The notes below the pieces were generated by a model that had not been told where the DNA came from, did not search any database, and saw only the letters and a program-made list of their open reading frames with translations. Below are positions 1 to 8,343 of a stretch of DNA of 64,000 nucleotides, piece by piece (within the stretch, counting starts at the first letter, position 1; every line of letters starts with the position of its first letter). The stretch comes from DATBAX01 sp963723765 (lineage in GTDB: Bacteria; Acidobacteriota; Terriglobia; Terriglobales; Acidobacteriaceae), in assembly GCA_963723765.1 (NCBI GenBank), contig CAVRSD010000003.1:248001-312000 (forward strand), in the 5' to 3' direction. A program made the translations under genes and the position numbers.

Positions 1-582
1 ATTCCCCAAAATGTCGAGCGACGGGACTCCAGGATATCCCGCGCCGCTTATCGCCTGCATGGTGACTACGTTAATCGTGTCGATGCCAAAACGCTGTTGT
101 AAGGGTTTTAGCGCGATCACCAACCCGATCGCGGAGCAGTTCGGATTCGTGACCACAAAGCCATGCGACTTCTTGCGCCAGGCCTGACATTCAAGCAATT
201 TGATGTGGTCCGGATTGACTTCAGGAATGACCAGCGGCACATCCTTCTGCATCCGCAAGGCGCTGGAATTCGTGACCACCGCGTGTCCCGCGTGCGCGAA
301 TTTCGGTTCCATTTCCAAAGCAATGGCGGTATCGAGTGCAGCGAAAATAACCTTCGGCGCGCCATCAGGCGTGGCCGGAGAAACCTGCATTCCAGCGATC
401 TTCGAAGGCATGGGCGTCTTCAGTCGCCAACGGGCAGCTTCGCCGTACGGTTTGCCCTCAGAGCGGTCAGACGCAGCCAGCCACGCTACTTCGAACCAGG
501 GATGGTTCTCGAGCAACTGCACAAAACGCTGCCCGACCACGCCGGTCGCGCCCAGAATTCCTACAGGGATTTTCGTCTGCAT
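1..582 (-). CDS. asd: Aspartate-semialdehyde dehydrogenase, N-terminal part (cut by window edge)
   Basis: This enzyme reduces aspartyl phosphate to aspartate semialdehyde, the branch point to lysine/diaminopimelate, threonine and methionine. The first 194 residues are visible; the reading frame is open through position 1, so the C-terminal part lies outside the window. The protein opens with an NADP-binding segment (KIPVGILGATGVVGQRF). The motif TNPNCSAIG near residue 150 contains the catalytic cysteine. It resembles the archaeal/fungal-type family (about 350 residues) more than the E. coli type. The ATG is at 580-582. It is the last visible gene of a minus-strand run, 45 bases after the AI-2E-type permease. 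thrC for the same pathway lies near 50.4 kb. Confidence is high from the catalytic motif and nucleotide-binding start. Confidence 0.9.
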   Translation of the reverse strand, partial: MQTKIPVGILGATGVVGQRFVQLLENHPWFEVAWLAASDRSEGKPYGEAARWRLKTPMPSKIAGMQVSPATPDGAPKVIFAALDTAIALEMEPKFAHAGHAVVTNSSALRMQKDVPLVIPEVNPDHIKLLECQAWRKKSHGFVVTNPNCSAIGLVIALKPLQQRFGIDTINVVTMQAISGAGYPGVPSLDILGN

Positions 583-627
583 ATGTCTTGCTTAGAATTC
601 TACAACAGCCGTTGCGACGCGCGAAGG

Positions 628-1713
628 TTACTGCCGAGGGCTGATTTCAGTTCCAAAGGAGTATTCATTGAGAGGGCCGAAGCGTTTCTTCTCGGCATAC
701 AGGCGCCAGCGTCGCCACACGATGCGCAAACTGGCCATGATTGGGATGGAAAGATAAACCCCGAGCACTCCGGCGATTTCCGCGCCTGCCAGTACTCCAA
801 AAATGGCCGCCAGTGGATGGAGTTCCATGCTCTTCCCCATGATGCGGGGGGAAACCACGTAGTCCTGTATCAGTCGCCACACCGCCAGGAAAATCAACAG
901 CAGCAGCCAGTGTTGTCCGGTGAGAAAAGCAACCGCCAGAATTACCACCGTCGCCACCAGCGGTCCAACCACGGGAATGAATTCCATGGCCCCACCGGCG
1001 GAACTGAGTACCAACCAGTAGGGGACCTGCATCGGCCCGAGAAGCGCCAGATACGCAACGAAGGAGCAAGCGGCCAGCGTCAATTGGGCACGGATAAACT
1101 GTGCCAGCATCTGGTTGAGGTCGTCCAGTACGCCTTGCAGAAATTCGCGCTGGGCTTTGGCATGCATGAAAGAAAGCATGACATCGGTAAAACCGCGCCC
1201 GTCCTTCAGAAAAAATGCCGCCAGAATGGGAACAACCACAAGCAGCCAGGATTGCTGCGCGACCTGGGCCACCCGCAGGCCGACAGTTTGCGCAATGCTA
1301 AGCACGGCGTCGCGATGGTTATAGAGAATTTTTTGCATCAACGTGGTAGTCGCCTGGTCCCAGCCACGTTCTTGCCCAATCTGTTGGGCGATGTTCCCGG
1401 AACTCACGTTATCCAGCAGTTTGGGCAGTGATTCCGTGAGTCGTTGTGTCTGACGGGCGATCTGCGGGCCCACGAAGAAGAAAAATGTGACCAGTAAGAC
1501 CAGGATCAGCAGGTAAATGACCGCAATCGCCCAGCCGCGGCTCCTGGTCCATTTTTCTATGCGGGAGACTGCCGGGTCCACCAGATACGCAAAGAATACT
1601 GCAAACAAGAATGCGATCAACGTATAGTGCGCGAGATACAGGAACCCCAGCACCAGCGCGAACAGAAGCACCGTGATGAGTACGCGCGAAGTGCGTGCGT
1701 CGATTAAGGACAT
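628..1713 (-). CDS. AI-2E family transporter (PerM/YhhT-like permease)
   Basis: A 361-residue polytopic membrane protein. It has hydrophobic segments around residues 10-40 and 60-85, a soluble middle region (about 90-200), and a hydrophobic C-terminal block (about 205-335). That is the layout of the AI-2E/PerM family, whose members export autoinducer-2 or, in other cases, exchange Na+ for H+. The conserved C-terminal patch EFIPVVGPLVA and the PLAAIFGVLAG segment are typical. The substrate cannot be told from sequence. The ATG at 1711-1713 has an AGGTGA ribosome site. It lies between a secreted unknown and asd in one minus-strand run and may be co-transcribed with them. No luxS is visible in the window, so an AI-2E transport role should not be assumed. 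Confidence 0.85.
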   Translation of the reverse strand: MSLIDARTSRVLITVLLFALVLGFLYLAHYTLIAFLFAVFFAYLVDPAVSRIEKWTRSRGWAIAVIYLLILVLLVTFFFFVGPQIARQTQRLTESLPKLLDNVSSGNIAQQIGQERGWDQATTTLMQKILYNHRDAVLSIAQTVGLRVAQVAQQSWLLVVVPILAAFFLKDGRGFTDVMLSFMHAKAQREFLQGVLDDLNQMLAQFIRAQLTLAACSFVAYLALLGPMQVPYWLVLSSAGGAMEFIPVVGPLVATVVILAVAFLTGQHWLLLLIFLAVWRLIQDYVVSPRIMGKSMELHPLAAIFGVLAGAEIAGVLGVYLSIPIMASLRIVWRRWRLYAEKKRFGPLNEYSFGTEISPRQ

Positions 1714-1749
1714 TAGGTAATCACCTGGAGGTCTAAGCTCCGGCGAGTT

Positions 1750-2493
1750 TCAGTCTCTTACCACTTCCGTGTTGTCTGCGGCGGCCACAATTTTGACCAG
1801 CTTGAAATGGTCATCCAGCCAGAGAGACCAATCCGCGGTCTCGCTCTTCAGACTGTACTTACTCAGTTCGCGCTCCACTCCCTGGATCGTGACTTTCTCT
1901 TTGCCGGAAAACTCCATGCTGACCGAGAACGAGGACCTGCCGTGTGGATCAAGCGCGCCGAAGTGCGTTTTTTGGTCCTTCGGACATTGTACTTGGCCGC
2001 TTTGTTGACGACATCCCATGGCCAGGAACTTCCAGGCCAGCACTTCTCTTTGGATAAAGAAATAGTCGTCCAGAATGCTGGTGGATGGGGGGATCATGAA
2101 CGGTTGTTCTTGAGCTTTGTCGCCCGGATTATTAGTCACGCTTTCGATCAGGAAATCGTCTCTTGGTGTGACTACGGCCTGAGTCTTGCCAGGGCTGAGT
2201 TCTTTCCATTCGTACCGTCGTATTTCGCCGTTGGCATTCAGTTGTAGTTCGGAGGATTGCGCCGCCTGTTGCTGGTCTTTCTCCGCCTTGAACTCGGATG
2301 TGATCACACTTCCTGCGGCAGTTTGTTGAATGGAGAAGGTTTCAGTAGCTACACGGTGTCCATTTACGAAGACCCCAAAGGACCCCGAGTCCACGGCAGT
2401 GCCAGCACTTTCTTTGTTGGGTTCTTTGGCCGAAGCAGCCACCGAGGCCAGCAGCAGATAGAACGCCACCACCAACGCCAATCTAACTTTCAC
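1750..2493 (-). CDS. Secreted protein of unknown function
   Basis: A 247-residue protein starting with GTG (2491-2493), preceded by a CAGGAG ribosome site 7 bases away. Residues 1-22 form a clear signal peptide (charged start, hydrophobic core, cleavage near ASA-KE). The mature part alternates short strands and polar turns, as expected for a periplasmic beta-rich protein. It contains two cysteines (MGCRQQSGQVQC) that could form a disulfide. No catalytic motif is recognised. The repeated phrasing 'GHRVATETFSIQ' resembles proteins that bind lipids or processing intermediates, but this is only an impression. It sits between aroK and the AI-2E-type permease with short gaps, so it is probably in the same transcript. 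Confidence 0.7.
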   Translation of the reverse strand: MKVRLALVVAFYLLLASVAASAKEPNKESAGTAVDSGSFGVFVNGHRVATETFSIQQTAAGSVITSEFKAEKDQQQAAQSSELQLNANGEIRRYEWKELSPGKTQAVVTPRDDFLIESVTNNPGDKAQEQPFMIPPSTSILDDYFFIQREVLAWKFLAMGCRQQSGQVQCPKDQKTHFGALDPHGRSSFSVSMEFSGKEKVTIQGVERELSKYSLKSETADWSLWLDDHFKLVKIVAAADNTEVVRD

Positions 2494-2532
2494 TTCACCA
2501 CTCCTGTAGTTCTCTATTAATGATCAAATCTA

Positions 2533-3114
2533 CTAGCGAATCCGAAGATCCAACTTGGCGGCTACTTCGGCAGCCACTGCGTCCACATCCTTGCCACCGG
2601 TTTCGATGCACAATGCAGCCGTGATGTAACTGGGCCGCCGGGCGGCATGCAATTCATGAAATTGCTTTCGATCACGCCGCAAGGGGCGATCCACCGGTTG
2701 CTCCTGGCAGCGCCGAAACAGCTCATCGACTGGTGCGTCCAGAAACACCGAAGGGACTCCGGCTTCTTTCAGCAGCGCAACATTCTCGGCTTGCACAAAC
2801 GCCCCGCCACCCAAGGCGATTACGATGGGAGAAGGGTCAAGCTCTTGTAGCAGCTCACGCAGCGCTGCGTGTTCGATCCGGCGGAACTCCGGTTCTCCCG
2901 ATTGCCGGAAAATCTCTTCGATTGTGCGCCCTTCGCGAGCCTGGACACGCTCGTCAAGATCAACGAATCGCCATCCCAACTGATGGCTCAAAGCCCGGCC
3001 CACACTGCTCTTGCCGGCGCCCATGAAGCCCACCAGGCACACCGCCCGCGCGACGGGAACACTCTCACTCGCAGAGGGATTTTCCCCCTGGAGCGAACCA
3101 GTTTTGGCTCTCAT
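2533..3114 (-). CDS. aroK: Shikimate kinase
   Basis: This enzyme phosphorylates shikimate at the 3-hydroxyl using ATP, the fifth step of the chorismate pathway. The 193-residue protein has an N-terminal extension of about 25 residues, then the Walker A loop GFMGAGKSSVGRAL, the shikimate-binding DLDE segment, a GEPEFRRIE patch, the ALGGGAF motif and the lid region with RPLRRDRKQF. All are diagnostic of the family (usual length about 170-190). The ATG is at 3112-3114. It follows the DUF4097 gene by 37 bases in the operon that begins with the ECF sigma factor, an unusual place for an aromatic amino acid gene. Confidence is high. Confidence 0.93.
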   Translation of the reverse strand: MRAKTGSLQGENPSASESVPVARAVCLVGFMGAGKSSVGRALSHQLGWRFVDLDERVQAREGRTIEEIFRQSGEPEFRRIEHAALRELLQELDPSPIVIALGGGAFVQAENVALLKEAGVPSVFLDAPVDELFRRCQEQPVDRPLRRDRKQFHELHAARRPSYITAALCIETGGKDVDAVAAEVAAKLDLRIR

Positions 3115-3151
3115 GGCACCAGATTAGCGGGTCGACAGTCCGAGCGCCCGG

Positions 3152-4009
3152 CTAGTTTGTTTGGCGTTTCTTGAGGTGAATTTTACCACTGAAGGAAAAC
3201 AACCGAACCGAAGATGCGGCTTTGCCTACCGTACCCGCGAAGGCACTCCCTGCCCTGATTGGGAAGGATGTGTGTTTGGGCTGGAGTGAAAAGTCGCTCA
3301 CTACTTTTCCTTGCTCGGAACGAGCCGTTACATCGATGGAAGCGTCACCGGGCGCTGTAGCCTCGATATCACCGGTGTGGCTGGTCAGGGAATATTCACC
3401 TTCGCCGCCGAAATCGCCGTCATAGTGAATCTTGCCGCTACTAGAGTTCACCTCTACCAATGGTCCACTGACTGAGTTCAGGACCACGTCGCCACTTAGA
3501 GAAGTGATTTCCACGTGTCCATCGACAACATTAGTCAGAGTCACCGGGCCGTTCAACGTCTTGACGTGGACGTGCCCGTCACTTAGGTCGCGGACATCTA
3601 CATTGGCGGTGTTGCTCTCCAGAATTACGTCGCCATGCAGCTTTTCGACGTGCAGGGGGCCAGTCGTGGAATGCAGCGTTACACTCGCGTCGGCAGGCAC
3701 CAGCACTTCATATTCGACTTGTCCGGTAGTTTCGTCCGCTCCGGGAAGCAGGTGAGAAAGGAGAGTCACGCGGCTGCCGCTTTGGCCCTGGTCTACTTCC
3801 ACTTTGTCGGAATGGAGAATCGCCGTGACGATGACTTGTTTTCGCGCACCAGCCTTTACCGAGACAGGTCCGTACTGATTGACAATGGAAATACTCGCCC
3901 GCTTGCCAACTTTGAAGTGGTACTCCTTGCGGGTCTCCGCAGCGGCCAACACCACTCCGACGAGAACCATGACTACAACCAGATTTGCGGCGCGCTGACT
4001 GCTTAGCAT
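3152..4009 (-). CDS. DUF4097 family beta-strand repeat protein (putative envelope protein)
   Basis: This 285-residue protein has an N-terminal signal peptide (SQRAANLVVVMVLVGVVLA) and then many short beta repeats of the type 'G-D-V/I-x-L-x-S-x-S-G'. Examples are TTGPLHVEKLHGDVIL, LNGPVTLTNV and SLSGDVVLNSVSGP, which are the DUF4097/adhesin-like fold. Such proteins often accompany ECF sigma/anti-sigma pairs and are thought to act at the envelope. I chose the ATG at 4007-4009 rather than an upstream one at 4066 because it has a GGGGAG ribosome site and starts the signal peptide directly. It is the third gene of the sigma factor operon, so it may be regulated by that sigma factor. Its molecular role is unknown. 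Confidence 0.8.
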   Translation of the reverse strand: MLSSQRAANLVVVMVLVGVVLAAAETRKEYHFKVGKRASISIVNQYGPVSVKAGARKQVIVTAILHSDKVEVDQGQSGSRVTLLSHLLPGADETTGQVEYEVLVPADASVTLHSTTGPLHVEKLHGDVILESNTANVDVRDLSDGHVHVKTLNGPVTLTNVVDGHVEITSLSGDVVLNSVSGPLVEVNSSSGKIHYDGDFGGEGEYSLTSHTGDIEATAPGDASIDVTARSEQGKVVSDFSLQPKHTSFPIRAGSAFAGTVGKAASSVRLFSFSGKIHLKKRQTN

Positions 4010-4069
4010 ATTCACTCCCCCAAAACGCCTGCGCATGAGCTGTCCCCGGTGGCCCAACAGCCTCACATA

Positions 4070-4705
4070 CTAGGGCAGAGTACGATCCAAAGCCATCTCG
4101 TAAACCATGGCCTTCTGTTCGTACGCATTCGATAAATACTGTTGTGCTTCCTCGTCATTCGGATTGTTTTTCACCGATTCTTCGGCATCCTGGATATACG
4201 AGTCAACATTCTTCAAATTCGCTTCGTAGGAAGCCCTCACCGCAGGCGACTTTTGTGCCAAGGCCTGTAGCAACTGCTGATCATCGACTGAGTTGGCGGT
4301 CGCTGCCGGGAGCTGAGTCGGGGTGGTGACAGCTGCCACTTGCAACGCCACTCTCCGGCTGTTGCCGCGTTCGTAGCGCACCACGCCGGCGGTAACCAGC
4401 AAAGCTGCGGCTACGGGCAAAAGCCATGCCGTGCGCCAGCGGCTGGGGAAGGAATGGACCACCGCCAACTCGCGTTGCGGCGTACGAATCAATCCTTCCT
4501 GGCGCAGGGCGATTTCAATGGAATTCCAGACTCGCGGACTTGGCTCCTCACAAGCTTGCAAGGAGCGCGCTTGCTGCGAAATTGCGTTTAGATCGGATAC
4601 CAGACTCCGGCAGGCGGAACAAGATCTGAGATGCTGTTCTTGCTCAAAAACCCGGTCGCCCCCCAAGATGTCCGGCAGAACCCGTTCAAATTCTAGACAG
4701 GTCAT
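4070..4705 (-). CDS. Anti-sigma factor with zinc-finger (ZAS) domain
   Basis: A 211-residue single-pass membrane protein. The N-terminal domain carries the anti-sigma zinc motif H-x3-C-x2-C (HLRSCSACRS, about residues 26-35), preceded by an early cysteine. A transmembrane helix (AWLLPVAAALLVTAGVV) lies near residues 93-110, followed by a C-terminal extracytoplasmic region rich in alpha-helix. This architecture binds and sequesters an ECF sigma factor until an envelope signal releases it. It begins 37 bases after the sigma factor gene on the same strand, as expected for a cognate pair. The extracytoplasmic part ends in a helical AEESVKNNPNDEEAQQYL stretch that looks TPR-like. The sensed signal is unknown. 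Confidence 0.85.
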   Translation of the reverse strand: MTCLEFERVLPDILGGDRVFEQEQHLRSCSACRSLVSDLNAISQQARSLQACEEPSPRVWNSIEIALRQEGLIRTPQRELAVVHSFPSRWRTAWLLPVAAALLVTAGVVRYERGNSRRVALQVAAVTTPTQLPAATANSVDDQQLLQALAQKSPAVRASYEANLKNVDSYIQDAEESVKNNPNDEEAQQYLSNAYEQKAMVYEMALDRTLP

Positions 4706-4742
4706 ACTGCAACTCTCCCCGATACCGCTGTATTCGAACTCC

Positions 4743-5345
4743 TCACGGCTTGGCGGCCTTTTCGGCTCTGCTCGTTTTGAGGAGCTCGCGTAACTTCATG
4801 CGTGCTTTGTGCAACTGCGACTTGCTATTGCCGATGGAACATCCCACCATATCGGCAATCTCGTTGTGCTCGTAGCCTTCCACATCGTGCAGCACGAAAA
4901 TCGTTCGATACCCTGGCGGCAAAGCCTCGATGACCCGCTGCAACTGCAAACGGTCGATCGAACCCGTGAGCTTCAAATCCGGCGCGCCCAGTTCCTTCTT
5001 GGGGGCATCTTCCTCGGTCTCCAGGGTCTCGTCGATGGGAACCACTGGCAGACTCTTTTTCCGCAACTGCATCAGTACGACGTTGACCGCCATGCGGTGC
5101 AGCCAGGTCGAGAAGGCCGACTCGCCGCGAAACGTTCCAATCTTGCGGAATAACTGCAGAAAAGCTTCCTGCGTGAGATCCTCGGCTGCCGCGGTGTTGG
5201 CCGTCATGCGAAGACATAAAGAATACACACGCCGTTTATGCAGATTATAGAGCGACTCGAAAGCCTGCGGATCGCCTTGCTTGGCTCGCTCAATAGCATC
5301 CGCTTCAGAAAGCTTGTCGCTCTTTAATTTTCTTGCGTCCGTCAA
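4743..5345 (-). CDS. RNA polymerase ECF sigma factor (sigma-70 family)
   Basis: A 200-residue group IV sigma factor that directs RNA polymerase to a special promoter set. Region 2 spans about residues 25-95 (LYNLHKRRVYSLCLRM, DLTQEAFLQLFRK, STWLHRMAVNVVL). Region 4 spans about 130-185 (LPPGYRTIFVLHDVEGYEHNEIA and a helix-turn-helix ending KSQLHKARMKLRELL). There is no region 1.1 or 3, as expected. The only reasonable start is TTG at 5343-5345, with an AAAGG site just upstream. A 6-bp hairpin (GCCGCA/TGCGGC, 5359-5380) lies just before it and could affect translation. It heads a minus-strand operon with its anti-sigma factor and a DUF4097 protein. Such operons are usually autoregulated, but no consensus promoter was certain here. 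Confidence 0.9.
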   Translation of the reverse strand: MTDARKLKSDKLSEADAIERAKQGDPQAFESLYNLHKRRVYSLCLRMTANTAAAEDLTQEAFLQLFRKIGTFRGESAFSTWLHRMAVNVVLMQLRKKSLPVVPIDETLETEEDAPKKELGAPDLKLTGSIDRLQLQRVIEALPPGYRTIFVLHDVEGYEHNEIADMVGCSIGNSKSQLHKARMKLRELLKTSRAEKAAKP

Positions 5346-5727
5346 GTCGCCTTTTTCGGCCGCACTCAGTCTGATGCGGCATAACTAGCTTTTCGTTGTA
5401 CTGCTTGCGGCTCCCGGAAGGCAGTTCTCCGCCGCTTCCGCCGCAGCGTTCGAAGGATCCTGCTGGGTACGGTTTTCCATACCCATTTCCTGTGTGACTG
5501 AAGTTACCCCTGCTGGCAGCCTAATGGGCGAAATCGAATGCGTCAACCGGGGACAGCTAAATCCGGCGCACGGAAAATTCGGTCATGTCCTGAAGTTCCC
5601 CGGCAAACCCAACCTGGCATCCCCTACTGCCATCTAAGCCTAGAGTTCGCCAGTTTTAAATCCCTGTTTGCGAGAGCTGGGATACGTGTGCGCGAACGAT
5701 GACAAATCGAGAGGAGAATCTAAACTC
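5346..5727. other. Intergenic region between divergent sigma-factor operon and outer-membrane protein gene
   Basis: This 382-base stretch separates two divergent genes and must hold both promoters. I see no convincing ORF. A short hairpin (6-bp stem, 5359-5380) precedes the sigma factor start. No certain -35/-10 pair could be assigned by eye. Confidence 0.5.
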
Positions 5728-6312
5728 ATGAAACGACTTACCTTACTAGCGGTGATGGCCTTATTCTTTGCAATGCCGGCGCTCTTAACCGCGCAGTCTT
5801 ATAACCATGTGGAATTCGGCGGTTTTGCGGATTATCTCAATCTCAGCCGCACCACCCCTCATATCAATTTCGTGGGTTTGGGTGGAAGAGTCGCAGTCAA
5901 TGTACATCCGCATGTCCAGTTGGAAGCTGAAATGGCTTACGACTTCAAGCGGGACTACACCACTACGTATTCTGATGGGGTCAATACTCAGCTGGTCACT
6001 TCCCGGCTGCGCCCATTAACCGCTCTGGTGGGACCCAAGTTCCAGACCTTAGGGCCGGTGCGTTTCTTCGTGACCACCAAAGTGGGTTTCATTAACTTTA
6101 GCAACTCGGATCAGAGCGCCACTTCAGGATTTGTTGGAGCACTTGGCGGCGTGACGGCCGGGGACACCAAGTTCGACTTCTATCCGGGAGCCGGTGTGGA
6201 AGGGTTCTGGGGCCCCGTCGGATTACGCCTGGAAGCGGGAGACAGCATGTATTTTGACGGTGGCGCACGCAACAATTTCCGCGTCACCTTCGGCCCGCAG
6301 TTTCGCTTCTGA
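5728..6312 (+). CDS. Outer membrane beta-barrel protein
   Basis: A 194-residue protein with a signal peptide (MKRLTLLAVMALFFAMPALLTAQ) followed by alternating strands of the OmpA/OmpW-like small-barrel type. Examples are VEFGGFADYLNLS, VQLEAEMAYDFKRDY, FDFYPGAGVEGFWGPVGLRLEAGD and the terminal VTFGPQFRF. The C-terminal phenylalanine is the usual signal for outer-membrane insertion by the BAM machinery. The ATG at 5728 has a GAGAGGAG ribosome site; an in-frame ATG at 5668 has none. The family is common in Acidobacteriota, where it is annotated as outer membrane beta-barrel protein without known substrate. It is transcribed alone and ends at a strong hairpin. Confidence in the fold is good, but function is unknown. 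Confidence 0.8.
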   Translation: MKRLTLLAVMALFFAMPALLTAQSYNHVEFGGFADYLNLSRTTPHINFVGLGGRVAVNVHPHVQLEAEMAYDFKRDYTTTYSDGVNTQLVTSRLRPLTALVGPKFQTLGPVRFFVTTKVGFINFSNSDQSATSGFVGALGGVTAGDTKFDFYPGAGVEGFWGPVGLRLEAGDSMYFDGGARNNFRVTFGPQFRF

Positions 6313-6342
6313 GAAACTTCCTCAAGCGAACGGTCAGCGCTG

Positions 6343-6370
6343 CACGGCAGTCCGATAGCGGACTGCCGTG
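6343..6370. terminator. Perfect 12-bp hairpin between convergent genes
   Basis: A perfect inverted repeat (CACGGCAGTCCG, loop ATAG, CGGACTGCCGTG) lies 30 bases after the barrel gene and 18 bases after the end of the opposing gene. It probably stops transcription from both sides. There is no clear T-run, so it may be a weak or Rho-assisted terminator. Confidence 0.6.
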
Positions 6371-6388
6371 TCTGCTTCGATAAATATC

Positions 6389-7132
6389 TTATTCCGGACG
6401 ACGCCGCAGGATCTGATCCCCCTCCGTCGGAGGCAGCGTGAAGGGAAACACGAAGACTCGATTCTTAAAGGGAACACGCAGTAGAAACTCTTCTTTCTTT
6501 TTCCACGATCCGATCCACTTGTTCGTGGTATCGAAGAATATCCAACCGCTGCCTTCCGGTTCGGCGGGAGTGAGCATGACCGTACGCAGCGAATGCGCGT
6601 TCACGAACTCCGACATCTCCGTCAGTTCCTGTAAATGAGTTCGAAGCGTGCCTTCCAGCTCATCCTTTTTCTCGGGATGTTTACGAACTTCATGTTCGGT
6701 CTGATCGGTCAGTTCATCGATATCTCTTTGCAAGCGAGCGGTAAGCCCCCCCGTTTCGAGGGCGGGCTGTACGATCTTGGAGTGCAGTACAAATTCCAGG
6801 GTTAATTTATCGGGATCGACGTTGATCGATTGCTTGCCTTGATAGTGGAATGTTGCGAAAACTCCCAACACTGGCACCGGTCGGCGCCGGATCTCTTGCA
6901 CTTCCCGCGAATCAATTGCCAGGGTGATTTCCAGGTCATCAGTCTTCAAAGCATAACGGTACTTGCCATCCTCACCGCGTGTGAAGGTGCTGGCCGGATT
7001 GCCGGCTGCCCAGGTAAGGGTTGGAACGGGTGTCTTGTCTTTGGCGGAAACCAGCGGCACAGCCGCAAGCAGAAGGGATAGCAGGGAACTGGCGCCCACG
7101 GCTTTCCAGGCGGGATGACAGAGCATGCGCAT
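6389..7132 (-). CDS. Secreted protein of unknown function
   Basis: A 247-residue protein with a signal peptide near residues 1-30 (SSLLSLLLAAVPLVSA). The mature protein has an N-terminal beta-rich part (about 40-110, including LEITLAIDSREVQEIRRRPVPVLG), a charged helical segment (about 125-165, RLQRDIDELTDQTEHEVRK) and a C-terminal beta-rich part ending RVFVFPFTLPP. No catalytic motif or named domain is recognised. The ATG is at 7130-7132. An alternative ATG two codons further in would also work. It is transcribed towards the outer-membrane protein gene and away from tRNA-Lys. It is probably periplasmic or surface-linked. I cannot assign a function. Confidence 0.65.
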   Translation of the reverse strand: MRMLCHPAWKAVGASSLLSLLLAAVPLVSAKDKTPVPTLTWAAGNPASTFTRGEDGKYRYALKTDDLEITLAIDSREVQEIRRRPVPVLGVFATFHYQGKQSINVDPDKLTLEFVLHSKIVQPALETGGLTARLQRDIDELTDQTEHEVRKHPEKKDELEGTLRTHLQELTEMSEFVNAHSLRTVMLTPAEPEGSGWIFFDTTNKWIGSWKKKEEFLLRVPFKNRVFVFPFTLPPTEGDQILRRRPE

Positions 7133-7256
7133 CGTGCTTTCAGACTAAACCGTTTTCGGAATCGGAAGTCAAGATTTTCTGTTTTTCGGGAGAGGTCTCG
7201 AGCGCACTTGCGCCAGCGCTAAGCAAGCCTCTGATGTGCTAGATTGTTAAGACTGT

Positions 7257-7332
7257 GGGCGCGTAGCTCAGTTGGCAGAGCAATGCCCTTTTAAGGCATG
7301 GGTCGATGGTTCGAGTCCATCCGCGCTCACCA
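7257..7332 (+). tRNA. tRNA-Lys (anticodon TTT), CCA encoded
   Basis: All four arms can be drawn. The acceptor GGGCGCG pairs with CGCGCTC (one G-T wobble). The D-arm is GCTC-AGTTGGCAGA-GC. The anticodon stem ATGCC/GGCAT encloses CTTTTAA, with TTT at the anticodon. The T-arm GATGG-TTCGAGT-CCATC is followed by discriminator A and encoded CCA. Confidence 0.97.
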
Positions 7333-7377
7333 CTTTTCCACTCTTTGTTGTCCCCACCAAAATTTCTCCGCCATTCC

Positions 7378-8316
7378 TCAGGAAGAATGTTGTAGCTTTC
7401 CGAAGCGGTGATGCCAGACCATGGCAGCACCAATGAGGTTGGCATTCTCTCCCAGCGAGGCCAGGAGCAGTTCTGCTTTCTCAAATGGAACAAATCGGCA
7501 GCCCTGGCGGATGGTCTCGCGAATGCCTTCCAGAAAAAGATGGGAATTCTTCATGATGCTGCCGCTTAGCACGATGGCGTCCGGGGTAAACAAGTTCACC
7601 AGGTTGGCGAGACCAAGCCCCAAATATTTGGCTTCCCGGTAGACTGCCGAAAGCGCTACCTTATCGCCTTCCTCCGCCAGTTGGCAGATACGTTTGGCGG
7701 TCAGACCACGGCGGTGCGGGTAGCCCGCTGGCGCTTCCATTTCCAGCCACGCGACCATGCCTGGACCCGCCGCCAGAGATTCCCAGCAGCCTCGAAAACC
7801 GCAGGAGCAAAGCGGGCCTGAGGGATCAATTACCTGATGCCCAATTTCGGGATGGGCACCCTCCACGCCACGGTAAAGCTTTCCGTCCAAAATAATTCCG
7901 CCGCCAATGCCGGTGCCGATAGTTACATAAACCAGGCGTGACTTGTTCTTTCCCGCTCCCCAGGCCGCTTCCCCGAGAGCGCCGGCGTCGCCATCGTTTT
8001 CGAGTGCCACGGGTACGTTGAAGATCTTCTCCAGATCTTTCACCAGGCTCTTCCCACGCCATTTGGGAAGAAAATCAACCTCGCCAAACTCCCCAGTCAA
8101 CGGGTTGACCGGCCCCGTGGAGCCAATGCCAATCCCGGAAAACTCCATGCCGGAATTCTTCGCGGTCTCTTTTAGCATGCTGGCGATAATGTCGAGCGCG
8201 AGTTCGTACTCGCAATCGGCGCCGGTTGGCGATTGATCGGCGGACAACACTTTCCCCTGATCGTCCACCATGCCAACGGCTACTTTTGTTCCCCCGATGT
8301 CAATCGCCCCGATCAT
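7378..8316 (-). CDS. ROK family sugar kinase (glucokinase-like)
   Basis: A 312-residue cytosolic kinase of the ROK family, which phosphorylates glucose, N-acetylmannosamine or related sugars with ATP. The phosphate-binding loop DIGGTKVAVG lies at residues 5-15. The sugar-contact segment ENDGDAGALGE lies near 107-117, and IGTGIGGGIILDG forms the second phosphate motif. The zinc-binding signature of ROK proteins is complete: HPEIGHQ followed by CSCGFRGCWE. ROK repressors have an N-terminal helix-turn-helix; this protein has none, so it is a kinase. It follows the TIM-barrel gene by 27 bases, suggesting a small sugar-metabolism operon. Sugar specificity cannot be read from the sequence. Confidence 0.9.
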   Translation of the reverse strand: MIGAIDIGGTKVAVGMVDDQGKVLSADQSPTGADCEYELALDIIASMLKETAKNSGMEFSGIGIGSTGPVNPLTGEFGEVDFLPKWRGKSLVKDLEKIFNVPVALENDGDAGALGEAAWGAGKNKSRLVYVTIGTGIGGGIILDGKLYRGVEGAHPEIGHQVIDPSGPLCSCGFRGCWESLAAGPGMVAWLEMEAPAGYPHRRGLTAKRICQLAEEGDKVALSAVYREAKYLGLGLANLVNLFTPDAIVLSGSIMKNSHLFLEGIRETIRQGCRFVPFEKAELLLASLGENANLIGAAMVWHHRFGKLQHSS

Positions 8317-8343
8317 GTTTTCTCCCGAATGGTTTGCTACCTG

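Noticed and set aside
163..1431. 422-residue plus-strand ORF over the asd and AI-2E genes
   Set aside because: It is the antisense shadow of two clear minus-strand genes and has no recognisable domain.
7239..7493. 84-residue minus-strand ORF overlapping tRNA-Lys
   Set aside because: Its middle part (WTRTIDPCLKRALLCQLSYAP region) is an antisense translation of tRNA-Lys, a well-known annotation artefact.
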